Assembly: GCA_009693785.1 (NCBI GenBank)
Contig: SHWP01000002.1
Location: 59,128 to 123,127, forward strand
DNA length: 64,000 nt
Direction of reading: 5' to 3'
From: Rhodospirillaceae bacterium
Lineage (GTDB): Bacteria; Pseudomonadota; Alphaproteobacteria; Rhodospirillales; Rhodospirillaceae
This document shows positions 46,309 through 55,459 of this stretch, in pieces. The notes under the pieces were generated by a model. It searched no databases. It worked only from the letters and a program-made list of their open reading frames with translations, and had not been told where the DNA came from. Numbering within the stretch: the stretch's first letter is position 1; every line of letters starts with the position of its first letter. The position numbers and the translations under genes are program-made.

Positions 46309-46679
46309 TAGCCCACGGTATAGCGGCAGGATTCACCGCAGCTAGGCCTGCGGACCGTCACGCCCACCAGTTGGGGAAAAACGGCCTTGAGTTGTTCGGC
46401 GATCCAGCGTGCCAAGTGTTCGAGCGAAGGTTTTTCAAGGCCCGGAACGCTGTTGAGCAGGTGATGGTCAAGCCGCTCGCGCACCTTGGCGATCTCGCGG
46501 CCGATATCTTCGAAATCAACCACGCAGCCCGTAGCGGCTTCGGGTTCGCCCGCCAGTTCCACTTCCACACGGAACGAATGACCATGCATGCGTGTATTCT
46601 CATGGCCGTCGGGCTTATGCGGAAAGTGGTGCGCCGCCTCGAAGCCGAACTCCTTAACAATGTGAAATCGCGTGCTCAT
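46308..46679 (-). CDS. queD: 6-carboxytetrahydropterin synthase QueD-like
   Basis: QueD-type enzyme, 123 residues; makes 6-carboxy-tetrahydropterin from 7,8-dihydroneopterin triphosphate, first queuosine-specific step. Zinc ligands are seen in AAHHFPH and MHGHSF. The catalytic Cys of the classical motif (CGRLHGH) is replaced (ENTRMHGH), and the C-terminal end reads RRPSCGESC where a Glu is usual before the Cys. Alphaproteobacterial variants with this pattern may exist, so it may be a subfamily rather than a dead enzyme. Position between queE and queC supports the role. Confidence 0.85.
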   Translation of the reverse strand: MSTRFHIVKEFGFEAAHHFPHKPDGHENTRMHGHSFRVEVELAGEPEAATGCVVDFEDIGREIAKVRERLDHHLLNSVPGLEKPSLEHLARWIAEQLKAVFPQLVGVTVRRPSCGESCRYTVG

Positions 46680-46683
46680 GAGG

Positions 46684-47319
46684 TTACGGAATGCCCAGAA
46701 ATTTGTGTGTCTGCAAGCTCAAGCGCCACTCGGGATGCGCCAGGCAATAGGCGACGGCAGCTTGAGTATTAGCTTCGCGCGCGGTTCCGTCCATGGGTTG
46801 CAAGAAGTGGTGCACAAAATCAAGCGCGCGATAGCGTTCAGGCTCGCCACGCTCTTGCGGATAAACCAACTTGAGTTCATCGCCCTGCTTGACCACCAAG
46901 CTGGCATCGGCCTTGGGGCTGACGCAAACCCAATCCACGCCCTCTGGCACGGCGAGCGTGCCATTGGTTTCAATGGCGATCATGAACGCATTACCATGCA
47001 CCGCCTCGATTAACGCGCGATCTAATTGCAGCAAGGGCTCGCCGCCCGTGAATACGACAAAGCGTTGTGCGCTGCCATTTCCACGCCAAGCTTTTGAAAT
47101 CGTGGCGGCCAAGTCATCTGCGGTCGTGAACTTGCCGCCACCTAAGCCACCGGTGCCCACAAAATCCGTGTCGCAAAATTTGCACATCGCCTGGGCGCGG
47201 TCGCGCTCAAGCCCGCTCCACAAATTGCAGCCCGCAAAGCGGCAGAACACGGCCGGGCGGCCGGCATGGGCGCCCTCGCCTTGCAGCGTGTAGAACAATT
47301 CTTTGACGGCGTAGGTCAT
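46684..47319 (-). CDS. queE: 7-carboxy-7-deazaguanine synthase QueE
   Basis: QueE, 211-residue radical SAM enzyme that converts carboxy-tetrahydropterin to CDG. The cluster site reads CNLWSGLERDRAQAMCKFC, that is C-x14-C-x2-C, the unusual arrangement described for Burkholderia-type QueE rather than Cx3Cx2C. EGAHAGRPAVFCRFAGCN precedes it. FTGGEPLLQLD is the SAM GGE motif. First gene of queECD operon; queF or tgt not in the window. Confidence 0.95.
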   Translation of the reverse strand: MTYAVKELFYTLQGEGAHAGRPAVFCRFAGCNLWSGLERDRAQAMCKFCDTDFVGTGGLGGGKFTTADDLAATISKAWRGNGSAQRFVVFTGGEPLLQLDRALIEAVHGNAFMIAIETNGTLAVPEGVDWVCVSPKADASLVVKQGDELKLVYPQERGEPERYRALDFVHHFLQPMDGTAREANTQAAVAYCLAHPEWRLSLQTHKFLGIP

Positions 47320-47388
47320 GGTGGTGATGGTCCAAAAGCGGCGCTGACATAGCCCCTTCGACCCAAAGAATCTAGGGCCGAGGCCGGT

Positions 47389-48657
47389 TTAGGGCCACAT
47401 CAGAACGCCCACCACAGCGCCTGTCATGCAGGTGGCCAAGGTGCCTGAAATCAACGACTTATAAGCCAGTTCGACAATTTCGGCACGACGTTCAGGCACC
47501 ATGGCACCTAATCCGCCGATCATGATGCCGAGCGAGCCGAAACTGGCAAATCCGCACAGGGCATAGGTCATGATCAATCGGCTGCGCGGACTCAAAGCAT
47601 CGGGTGGCAACTGCGACATGTCGATATAGGCAATCAGTTCGTTGAGGACGGTTTTGGTGCCAAGCAGCGCGCCCGCTGCGGGCAATTCCGACCACGGCAC
47701 ACCAAGGCACCAGGCCAGCGGCGCCATGACCCAGCCCAGAATGCGTTGCAACGACAACGGTGCCCCAGCCACATCGGGTAATAGTGCGATGATTTGGTTG
47801 GCCAAGCTGACGAGTGCAATGAGCACGATCAGCATGGCGATGACGTTGATCACCAGCTGTATGCCATCGGTGGTGCCTCGCGTGATCACCGACATCATGT
47901 TATCGCCAGGCTCTCCCACGCTGAGCACGGTTGCGTTGTTATCGACCAATCTTGCGCGCTCGGGGTCTTCGGGGATCATGATGAAGGCCATCACGATGGC
48001 CGCGGGCGCGCTAATGATCGAGGCGATCAAAATTTGCCCCAGCGCGTTGGGAATCACGTTGGCCAGGAACTTGGCGTAAAGCACCATCACCGTGCCTGAG
48101 ACCGTGGCCATACCCGCCGTCATGATCACGAACAGCCCCGCTCTCGATTCCGCACGCAAATAAGGGCGCACCACCAAAGGTGACTCGGTCATGCCGACAA
48201 AAATGTTCATGGTGGTCGCCACGCCCGCTGGTCCGCTCACCCCCAAGGTCCGTTGCAGGATCCAAGTAAAGCCGCGCACGACGGGCTGAATAATATTGAA
48301 ATGGAACAGCAGCGCCGATAACGCGCTGATGATGAGGATGAGCGGCAAGGCTTGGAAGCCCAACACGAACGTCGAGGCGCTTTCTTTGGTGAGAAACGGG
48401 GAATCGCCCCCGCCGAGGTAGCTAAACACAAATGAAGTACCCGCCCGCGTCGCAGTATCGAGCGCGTCCACCGCACTATTAAGAGTGATCAGGAAATTCT
48501 GTCCGGCCTGGAATTTTAGCAACAGCCCGGCTAGCAGGAATTGCAAACCTAGCCCCCAGGCCACGGTCTTCCAACGCACATTCTTGCGGTTTTCGCTGAT
48601 CGCCCAGGCGAAGGCGATCATCAGGCCAAGGCCGAGCAGACTTTGGGCAGCAAGCAT
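47389..48657 (-). CDS. nupC: Concentrative nucleoside transporter (NupC family)
   Basis: CNT-family permease, 422 residues from ATG 48657 (AAGGAAATCCAA upstream), probably taking up nucleosides with protons or sodium. It shows the family layout: QSLLGLGLMIAFAWAISENR start, FVLGFQALPLILIISALSALLFHF, the conserved GMTESPLVVRPYL loop, LIAYIDM, and CGFASFGSLGIMIGGLGAMVPER. About 10 helices. Upstream of a molybdenum hydroxylase gene that is divergent. Confidence 0.92.
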   Translation of the reverse strand: MLAAQSLLGLGLMIAFAWAISENRKNVRWKTVAWGLGLQFLLAGLLLKFQAGQNFLITLNSAVDALDTATRAGTSFVFSYLGGGDSPFLTKESASTFVLGFQALPLILIISALSALLFHFNIIQPVVRGFTWILQRTLGVSGPAGVATTMNIFVGMTESPLVVRPYLRAESRAGLFVIMTAGMATVSGTVMVLYAKFLANVIPNALGQILIASIISAPAAIVMAFIMIPEDPERARLVDNNATVLSVGEPGDNMMSVITRGTTDGIQLVINVIAMLIVLIALVSLANQIIALLPDVAGAPLSLQRILGWVMAPLAWCLGVPWSELPAAGALLGTKTVLNELIAYIDMSQLPPDALSPRSRLIMTYALCGFASFGSLGIMIGGLGAMVPERRAEIVELAYKSLISGTLATCMTGAVVGVLMWP

Positions 48658-48735
48658 TTGGATTTCCTTGTCTTGCGCCCAGTGCACGGATGGGTCGTGC
48701 GGGGCATCGTAACCGTTGCGGCTCAGGAACGAGAG

Positions 48736-50984
48736 ATGGATACTAGGGTGAATAGCAATCTAAGCAAGCTGGCCGCGACCATGACCCCCCTGACGACCCC
48801 CACGTCTGTTACCCGGCGTAGCGCGATTACCGCTCTCGCCGTGGCTGGTGGCGGGGTCATCTTTGGCGTGCCGCTTGGCAGTACCGAGGCAGGAGCCCAG
48901 CAGGCCAAGACGGACTATGGCCCTGGCGGCCCGACCGAGGCGTTCAAATACTGGCTGAAAATCGGCGCTGACAATTCGGTGACGGTCAACGTGCATATGG
49001 CCGAGATGGGCCAAGGTGTGACGACCGCGCTTCCCCAAATCGTCGCTGAGGAATTGGGCGCCGATTGGAAAGACGTGCGCTTTGAGTCCCGGCCAATGGC
49101 AAAGTTTATTACAACCGCGGATATAGCGGCGGCTTTACCGAGGGTACGGGCGGAAGTGTTTCGATCCGCGGCCAGTTCCAAATGTTTCGCGAGTTGGGGG
49201 CAACCGCGCGCGAAATGTTCAAAGCCACCGCGGCCGCCAAATTCAAAATTCCTGCCTCAAGTTTGACGGCCGAGCATGGCCACATTGTTCACGCTGCTTC
49301 CGGGCGCAGTTTGAGTTTTGCGGCATTGGCCGAAGCTGCCGCCCGGCAGCCACCACCAAACGAAGTCACCCTCAAACCCAAGGCCCAGTGGACGCTGATG
49401 GGCACGTCTGCTGCGCGCCTTGATACGCCTGCCAAGGTCGATGGCTCGGCCGGCTTTGGCGTCGATGTCATCCTGCCCGATCTGCTGGTTGCGACTATCC
49501 AAGCAGCTCCCGTGTTTACCGCCCGATTGCTGAGCGTGGACCCAGCCCCGGCCATGAAAATTCCTGGCGTGCAGCAAGTCGTGGCGCTCGATAACGCTGT
49601 CGCTGTGGTGGCAACTGGCTATTGGCCCGCGCTGCGGGGTTTGAAGACTTTGGCCCCGGTATGGGACACGCCCGCGCGTGCCCACTATGGCGCGAGCGAT
49701 TTAGCGCTTGATCTTGAATCCGGTCTGAACCGTGCGAATGCGCCGGTATTGCAGTCCATTGGCGATGTGGACAGTGCCATGAAAGCTGCCGCCCGCACGG
49801 CGGTATTCGAGTACACCGTGCCTTACCTCACACACGCTTGCATGGAACCCATGAACGCCACCGCCCATGTGCGCGCCGACAGCGTCGACATTTGGATGCC
49901 AGGCCAGGGGCATACGACAGTCATTGAAGGCGTGGCCAAAGCCTTGAGCATCGATCCGCTCAGTATCCACGTCCACCGCACTTTCTTGGGCGGCGGGTTC
50001 GGACGGCGCGGCGAGGGCGATGTGGCGGTGCAAGCCGCACTCATCGCCAAGCAAGTTGGCCGTCCGGTCAAACTGATCTGGTCGCGCGAAGAAGATATCC
50101 GGCAAGATTTTTACCGCCCGGCCGCGAAGATGCGCATTATGGCTGGTCTTGATGCCAACAACTTGCCCGTGGCCCTCGATATATCGAACGCCGTACCCTC
50201 CATCTCCAAGCGCCGCTTTCCCGATGCGGTCAAGGATGGCAAGGATATGTCGGCGTTGGCAGCCTTCAACGACAGCCCCTATGCCATCGCCCATTCGCGC
50301 ATGCGCTTTGGTTTGGTCGATAACGGTATTCCGGTTGGCTATTGGCGCTCGGTCAATCACAGCCAGAATGTGTTCTTCCGTGAGCCGGCGATCAACGAGC
50401 TGGCCGCGCGCGCCAAACAAGATGGCCTTACATTCCGCAAAGCCTTGCTGGCGGGCAATACTCGCATCCTGACGTTACTTGATGCCCTGATCAGGTTAGC
50501 TGCTTTTGACAAGCCCATGGCCGCGGGCATACCTGGCACGCGGCGTGGGCGTGGCGCGGCATTGTCGACGTCGCACGGCTCAATTGTTGCGCAAGTCGTC
50601 GAAGTCAGCGTGGCGGCCGACAACGCTATTACAATTGACCGTGTCAGCTGCGTGGCCGATGTGGGCACCATCGTCAATCCGGGCATTGTCAGCGCGCAAA
50701 TGGAAAGCAGCATCATCGACGGCCTTTCGGCGGCGATGTTTGGCGGCATGACGCCCAAAAACGGCGGCATGGCGGAAGGCAATTTCAGCGAGCTGCGTTT
50801 CATGCGCTTGGCCGAGGCCCCCGAGATGAGGGTCGAGGTGCGCGATTGGCCCGAGGCGGCGCCCGGCGGTGTGGGCGAGCCGGGCCTGCCGCCCGTGGCC
50901 CCGGCACTGATCGCGGCCCTGGCCCAAGCCACCGGCGTTTGGTTGCGCACGCTGCCGGTGGTCAAGCAGGGATTTAGCGTCTAG
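48736..50984 (+). pseudogene. Molybdopterin-dependent oxidoreductase large subunit (IorB-like), frameshifted
   Basis: Xanthine dehydrogenase-family large subunit of the isoquinoline 1-oxidoreductase beta type. A twin-arginine signal (VTRRSAITALAVAGG) predicts export. The ORF track splits it into 48643-49266 and 49182-50984. Near 49105 the sequence has TTTAT where TTTTAT is needed; one T restores KFYYNRGYSGG and GTGGSVSIRGQFQMFREL, and joins the halves to about 749 residues, normal length. Cofactor-binding landmarks such as HRTFLGGGFGRRGEGDVAVQAALIAKQ are present in the second half. No small [2Fe-2S] subunit is adjacent. The start at 48736 has AGGAACGAG upstream. Confidence 0.88.
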
Positions 50985-50987
50985 AGT

Positions 50988-51836
50988 CTATTGAGCCATT
51001 GATCGCGCGATCGCCTGGGCGATCAGCGTCATCTTGCAAATATTGGGCGGGAATAGATCGATCAATTCTTTCAATGTCGCGGCAGCCGCTTCGCTGGGCG
51101 CGGCCAACGGCACCACCGGGCAATCGAGGTAAAGGGCGCTGGCCTGATGATTGGCCTGATGGTCCATGGCTGCCGCCGCCGTGCCCAAGGTGCCGTTATC
51201 GATAATCAGCTGCAACTGGCGCAGCAGCAGCTGCAGAAATTGCGGCCATGCGGTGAAGTGACGATAAAACGAAGGAATCACGCGGCCATCGGGGCCGTGG
51301 AGTTGATGAGCCAGCGCGCGCAATAATGCTTTTGTGTCATCGGCAAGTGCAGCCATTTCCGCCATGGGTGGCAAAGCCGTGACGTTCGCAATGGGCGGGC
51401 GCGTCAAAGCCCCGGGCGTGGGTTTGCGTTGCGCGCGGGCTTGGGGTGTTTCATCTAACATCAATCGCAACGCCTTCAGCGCAAGCAGGTTGGCCGGGTT
51501 GGCGCTGCTGTAAGCGCGGCAAGTGGCGCGCACAGCTGCCAGCGTTTCGGCACTCATGTCGCAGGCGGTGATTTCGTCAGAGCTGAAATTCAACGCCAAT
51601 GGCTGCTGTTTGGCCAGCAAGGCTTGGGCGACTTCCGCCACCCGCCCCGAGACATACAATGGCCCCACACTGGCCCACGCCCACTCCAGGCAGCCAGGCA
51701 CCGTGGCCATGTGCCGGAAGATCAGGTTGACCATCGGCACGCGTAATGAGTTTCGAATGTCGTTGTAAATATCGGCGATAACCCCGGTCGCGTCGGCCTC
51801 TTTGATCTCGGCGAGAGCGGTGTTGGCCATGGTCAT
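50988..51836 (-). CDS. DehI-like (2-haloacid dehalogenase family) protein
   Basis: 282 residues. Two similar halves are seen: YNDIRNSLRVPMVNLIFRHMATVPGCLEWAW (residues about 22-52) and GRVIPSFYRHFTAWPQFLQLLL in the second half, the pseudo-twofold layout known from DehI-type haloacid dehalogenases (PF10778). The assignment is a judgement by eye; the catalytic Asp was not confirmed. It starts with ATGA overlapping the stop of the GGDEF/EAL gene, so the two are translationally coupled. Tail to tail with the molybdenum hydroxylase gene, 3 bases apart. Confidence 0.55.
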   Translation of the reverse strand: MTMANTALAEIKEADATGVIADIYNDIRNSLRVPMVNLIFRHMATVPGCLEWAWASVGPLYVSGRVAEVAQALLAKQQPLALNFSSDEITACDMSAETLAAVRATCRAYSSANPANLLALKALRLMLDETPQARAQRKPTPGALTRPPIANVTALPPMAEMAALADDTKALLRALAHQLHGPDGRVIPSFYRHFTAWPQFLQLLLRQLQLIIDNGTLGTAAAAMDHQANHQASALYLDCPVVPLAAPSEAAAATLKELIDLFPPNICKMTLIAQAIARSMAQ

Positions 51837-53515
51837 ACGCAGCTTTTTACGCGGCGCGCTTGGCTAGCATTTTTTCGAAATCCTTGGCGCTGAGGGGGCT
51901 TCGAGTAATAAAACCCTTGTATGCTGTCGCAGCCATTGTCGCGCAGGAAATCGACGTGCTCTAAAATTTCCGCGCCCTCGGCCACCACTTCCAGATTCAA
52001 TCCACGCGAGAGGCCAATGATCGCGCGCGCGATTTCGGCGGTGTTGGAGTTTTCCTGCACGTCACGCACAAACGCGCGGTCGATCTTCAAGGTGGTGATG
52101 GGGAACCGCCCCAAATAGGACAGGCTTGAATAGCCGGTGCCAAAATCATCAATCGACAGGCCGCAGCCAAGGTCGCGCACTTTTTGCATGCGCGCGATGG
52201 CCGCATCGATGTCGTTCATCAACATGCTTTCGGTGATCTCGAGCTCCAGCCATTTAGCGTCGAGGCCGCAGGAAGACAAATTGGCGACAACCTTGTCGAT
52301 TAGGTCCTTGGCACGGAATTGATGCGCCGAAACGTTCACCGACATTTTGATCGGCTCATAGCCCATGTCTTGCCAGGCCTTGGTTTGGCGGCAGGCTTCC
52401 TTCATCACCCAGGTGCCGATATCGACAATCAGTCCGGTTTCTTCAGCCACGGGAATGAACTCACCCGGCCCGATCATGCCGCGCACCGGGTCCATCCACC
52501 GGATCAACGCCTCACCGCCCCTCACCTGATTATTTTTTGGATTGACCTTAGGCTGGTAAAACAAAACAAATTCATTGTTAGCCAGCGCACCGCGAATACG
52601 CTTTTCCAACTCAAGCCGGTTCTTGGCCTTGGTGTTCATATCGGAGGCAAAGAAACGGTATTGATCGCCGCCCGCCTGCTTGGCAAACGACATCGCGCTG
52701 AGTAAGCCCTTCAACAACTCGTCGAAGTCTTTACCGTCGGTAGGGAAGATCGACAGGCCCACCGATAGCGTGGCGAAAATATCCTCGCCCTTAAGGTGAA
52801 AGGCCTGGCGCATGCCTTTCAATACTTTCTCGGCCACGATCACGCTGTCGTCGATGGCCGAGATCGGCGTCATCACCGCGAACTTATCGCCATCGAGCCG
52901 GGCGGCGGTGTCGGACTGGCGCACCACCTTGCTCAAGCGCTCGCCAAATTCTTTCAGCAACTGATCGCCCGCGGCATAGCCCAAACCTTCGTTGATGATC
53001 GTGAAGCGGTCGATGCCCATGACCAGCATGGCGATGGATTTGCTGGCGCGCTTGGCGTTGAAAATCGATTGCCCCACGCGGTCAGATAACAAACCTCTGT
53101 CAGGCAGGCCGGTGAGGGGGTCGTGGCCCACTTTGCGTGTTGCCCCCGATGCGGCATCGCTCTGGAATGTTTCCGACAAAATCAGCGCGACGAATTAGCT
53201 GGGCTCGCCGCTCGCGTCGCGGATCGGCGTCATGGTCAGCGAATGTAACTGCGCCTTGCCGTCGGCGTGCTTGGAGCGCACGGATTCATAATGCTGGCGC
53301 TCTTTCGTGCTCCACAAGCCCTCGCAAAATTCTTCGTCGTTGTACTCGCGGAACAAATCGCGCGCATTCATGCCCTCAAGGGCGGGCAAGGCGTGGCCGG
53401 TCAATTTGGTGAAGGCGGTGTTGGCGCGCCGGATGATGCCCGCGCGGTCGGTCACCATCACGGCATCGGAGGTCGCATCCAGCACGGCCTGAAACAAGGC
53501 ATCGGGTGACGTCAT
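51833..53515 (-). pseudogene. PAS-GGDEF-EAL signalling protein interrupted by TAA
   Basis: One gene of 560 residues broken by a stop. The PAS part (53195-53515 in frame, from ATG 53515) runs FQAVLDATSDAVMVTDRAGIIRRANTAF...PIRDASGEPS then TAA (53195-53197), then the same frame continues FVALILSETF to HDPLTGLPDRGLL. The usual ending is GEPSYFVAL, so TAC or TAT became TAA. GGDEF is degenerate (RLDGDKF), while the EAL domain keeps EALIRW, NVSAHQF, LEITES, DDFGTGYSS and AEGAE, so phosphodiesterase activity was possible. The track ORF 51833-53179 uses an unsupported TTG start. Coupled to the DehI-like gene downstream. Confidence 0.85.
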
Positions 53516-53809
53516 CGGCGCGGGTATCCCCCTGAAAACAAATGCTTTTTGTGCGCCAGCCCGGCGCAAGGGCTCCTTTATAGCCCTCCCGGATGGGAAT
53601 GGGGAGGGGGAAGCATCGGGTCGCGACCGCAGTCGTGGATGATCGCCGACGCCATGACGCCGCGCGAGATTCTCAACGCAGACCCAACCACGAATCCGAT
53701 GACATCGGCCGGGCGATGCGTTCATCGCCCCGGTCGTGAGCCCTGCCTAAAGTGCATCAGCTTTTGCCATGCCCTTGCTTAAGGGTTTGCATAATTCCCA
53801 CCGATCAAG

Positions 53810-54343
53810 TCAATCAATGTTGTCTTCAGATTTGACTATTATCACGCTCAAGGAATAGTCGATTGGTGTGAAGTTACCTGAAACATATTTTTTTGCTGCG
53901 ATGTCTTCGATCCAAATTCGATGTTTCTCGAAGGCAGCCATTGCGCCTTGTTCATCTAGCGACCCGGCTTGCTCAAGATCTTCCAGGAGTTCAAGCGAAG
54001 CCCTGCATATTTGCACGTCTTGCCCGACTGACATATCAAAGCGAACATATTCACCTTCCCATCTGGGGCGGTTAGAAATTAGCCTCGTGAAATTCGGTTT
54101 CACTATTTCCTCCTTTTGTGTTGACGTTTTACGCCCCCTCTTTATCTGGACTTTCTCAGCCAGTTGTTCTTTATCGATGGCTACAGCCAATGAGTGTTCG
54201 TTAAATCCAAAGATTGCCGCGATAGCTGCATTTGCATCGGTGTGTTTGATGTCTACCTTGCAACGCTGCGCAAGAAATAATCGTAGGCTTTTTGCAGCCG
54301 CTCTACGGCGATCATCGGTAAGTATAAAGCTAGGGTATGCCAT
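53810..54343 (-). CDS. DUF1488-like protein in an AT-rich island
   Basis: 177 residues. The second half (WEGEYVRFDMSVGQDVQICRASLELLEDLEQAG...AAFEKHRIWIEDIAAKKY) resembles DUF1488. The first half (AAAKSLRLFLAQRCKVDIKHTDANAAIAAIFGFNEHSLAVAI) resembles a helical N-terminal region seen in some alphaproteobacterial glyoxalase-superfamily-related proteins. Both are by-eye matches. Codon use is much more AT-rich than the neighbours, and about 700 bases upstream lack genes, suggesting transfer. Function unknown. Confidence 0.6.
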   Translation of the reverse strand: MAYPSFILTDDRRRAAAKSLRLFLAQRCKVDIKHTDANAAIAAIFGFNEHSLAVAIDKEQLAEKVQIKRGRKTSTQKEEIVKPNFTRLISNRPRWEGEYVRFDMSVGQDVQICRASLELLEDLEQAGSLDEQGAMAAFEKHRIWIEDIAAKKYVSGNFTPIDYSLSVIIVKSEDNID

Positions 54344-55042
54344 AAGACCTTCTTCTCCCAGATTCGCCTCAATAAGTCAGTGCTCCCATTTCTGACCGCG
54401 AACCCGTGAAAGAAGATCGGGGCGATTCAGAGGCAGGTTTTCCGTCCGCATGTTGCGGGGGAGCGGAATGCTATCTGCAGGCATAACTTTACATAGCGTT
54501 TTTCTGCTTCACGATCAACTAGATAAGGCAAAAAATTCCGGAAGATTCTAAACCTACAAGCATGCCCATGATTTTTCCCAGACCGCCCCGGTATGCTTAT
54601 TCATATTTTTTTTCGAACTATCTCTTTGCGGCATGAATAACACCTGCCTTGAGCCTAAACATGAGCGCGACCTAACTGTCGCTCTCCATCATTCGCGGCC
54701 TGCCAATTCAACCATCTGTTCGTGTTGCTATTCTTCGCTGGCGCAAATCGCTTCCTCACGCTTCGCTCCGCGTCATACCGCCTCTGCATAAAAATACCTC
54801 AGCGGCATAACAAGCCTTCGCGTTCACCAGGCGGGCCTGTATTTTTCCTGTAAGAACAGGGATACAAAATATTTTCCACGGCTGACGTGACGCAGGCTTG
54901 GCCAATCAGGGGCGCGAATTTTTCATGACCTTGCGCTCGGGTTTTCCCCAACATTCTCCATGCTCTTCGGCAATTTTTCTTGGCTGTGGCTTATACAGCG
55001 CGCATCATCATGGCTGATGATTCGTGATGATGCAGGATGGTC
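54344..55042. other. Gene-poor AT-rich region
   Basis: About 700 bases with no convincing gene on either strand. It contains copy 2 of the dispersed intergenic repeat (54756-54860) and several T-runs. It must include the promoter of the cytochrome c operon. No RNA gene was recognised. Confidence 0.5.
54756..54860. repeat. Dispersed intergenic repeat, copy 2
   Basis: Block 54756-54780 ends in CGCGTCATACCG and matches 25051-25075 at 22 of 25 bases. After 55 bases follows CCTGTATTTTTCCTGTAAG and AACAGG (54836-54860), resembling CCTGTTAAAAA plus CCTGTTATAACAGG in copy 1. Confidence 0.55.
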
Positions 55043-55459
55043 ATGAGACGTGCCTTTGAAATTTTTCTAGTGATGGCTTTGGTTCTTGATGTTGGCGCGG
55101 CCATCGCTGCCGAGCCGCCAGCAATCCCGCGCGATGTGCTCGCTAAGGCCGATTACGTGAAGGGCCGCGCTGCGTTCCAAAGCCGTTGCAGTGCTTGCCA
55201 CGCTCTTGCAGAAGGCTCAGCCGATCTTGCTGGCCCCGCGCTGTTTGGCATGTTCAAGCGCACCGTGGGCACTAAGCCCGGATTCGATTTTTCACCAACC
55301 CTGAAAAAAGCGGGGCTTACTTGGACGCCTGCGTACTTGGCCGCGTGGCTGGCCGACCCCAAGGGTTACTTGCCTGACAACAACATGATGATCCCCGAAG
55401 CCGTGCCCGAACGCGACCGGGTGAACATGATCTCGTTCATGATGGTGCCACCCGGATGA
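55043..55459 (+). CDS. Class I cytochrome c
   Basis: 138 residues from ATG 55043 (AGGA just upstream; the track uses ATG 55037). The signal peptide (FEIFLVMALVLDVGAAIAAE) sends it to the periplasm. The haem motif CSACH is at residues 49-53 and an NMMIPEAVP segment near the C-terminus supplies a Met ligand. Its stop overlaps the next start in ATGA (55456-55459), so it is coupled to a YdeP-type molybdoenzyme. Probably an electron carrier for a redox reaction, but the partner enzyme has no export signal. Confidence 0.93.
   Translation: MRRAFEIFLVMALVLDVGAAIAAEPPAIPRDVLAKADYVKGRAAFQSRCSACHALAEGSADLAGPALFGMFKRTVGTKPGFDFSPTLKKAGLTWTPAYLAAWLADPKGYLPDNNMMIPEAVPERDRVNMISFMMVPPG

Noticed and set aside
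47320-47388. Possible preQ1 riboswitch before queE
   Set aside because: No recognisable preQ1 aptamer sequence or pseudoknot in this short stretch.
53868-54395. 175-residue plus-strand ORF opposite the DUF1488-like gene
   Set aside because: Mirror frame without recognisable domain; the minus-strand ORF fits families better.
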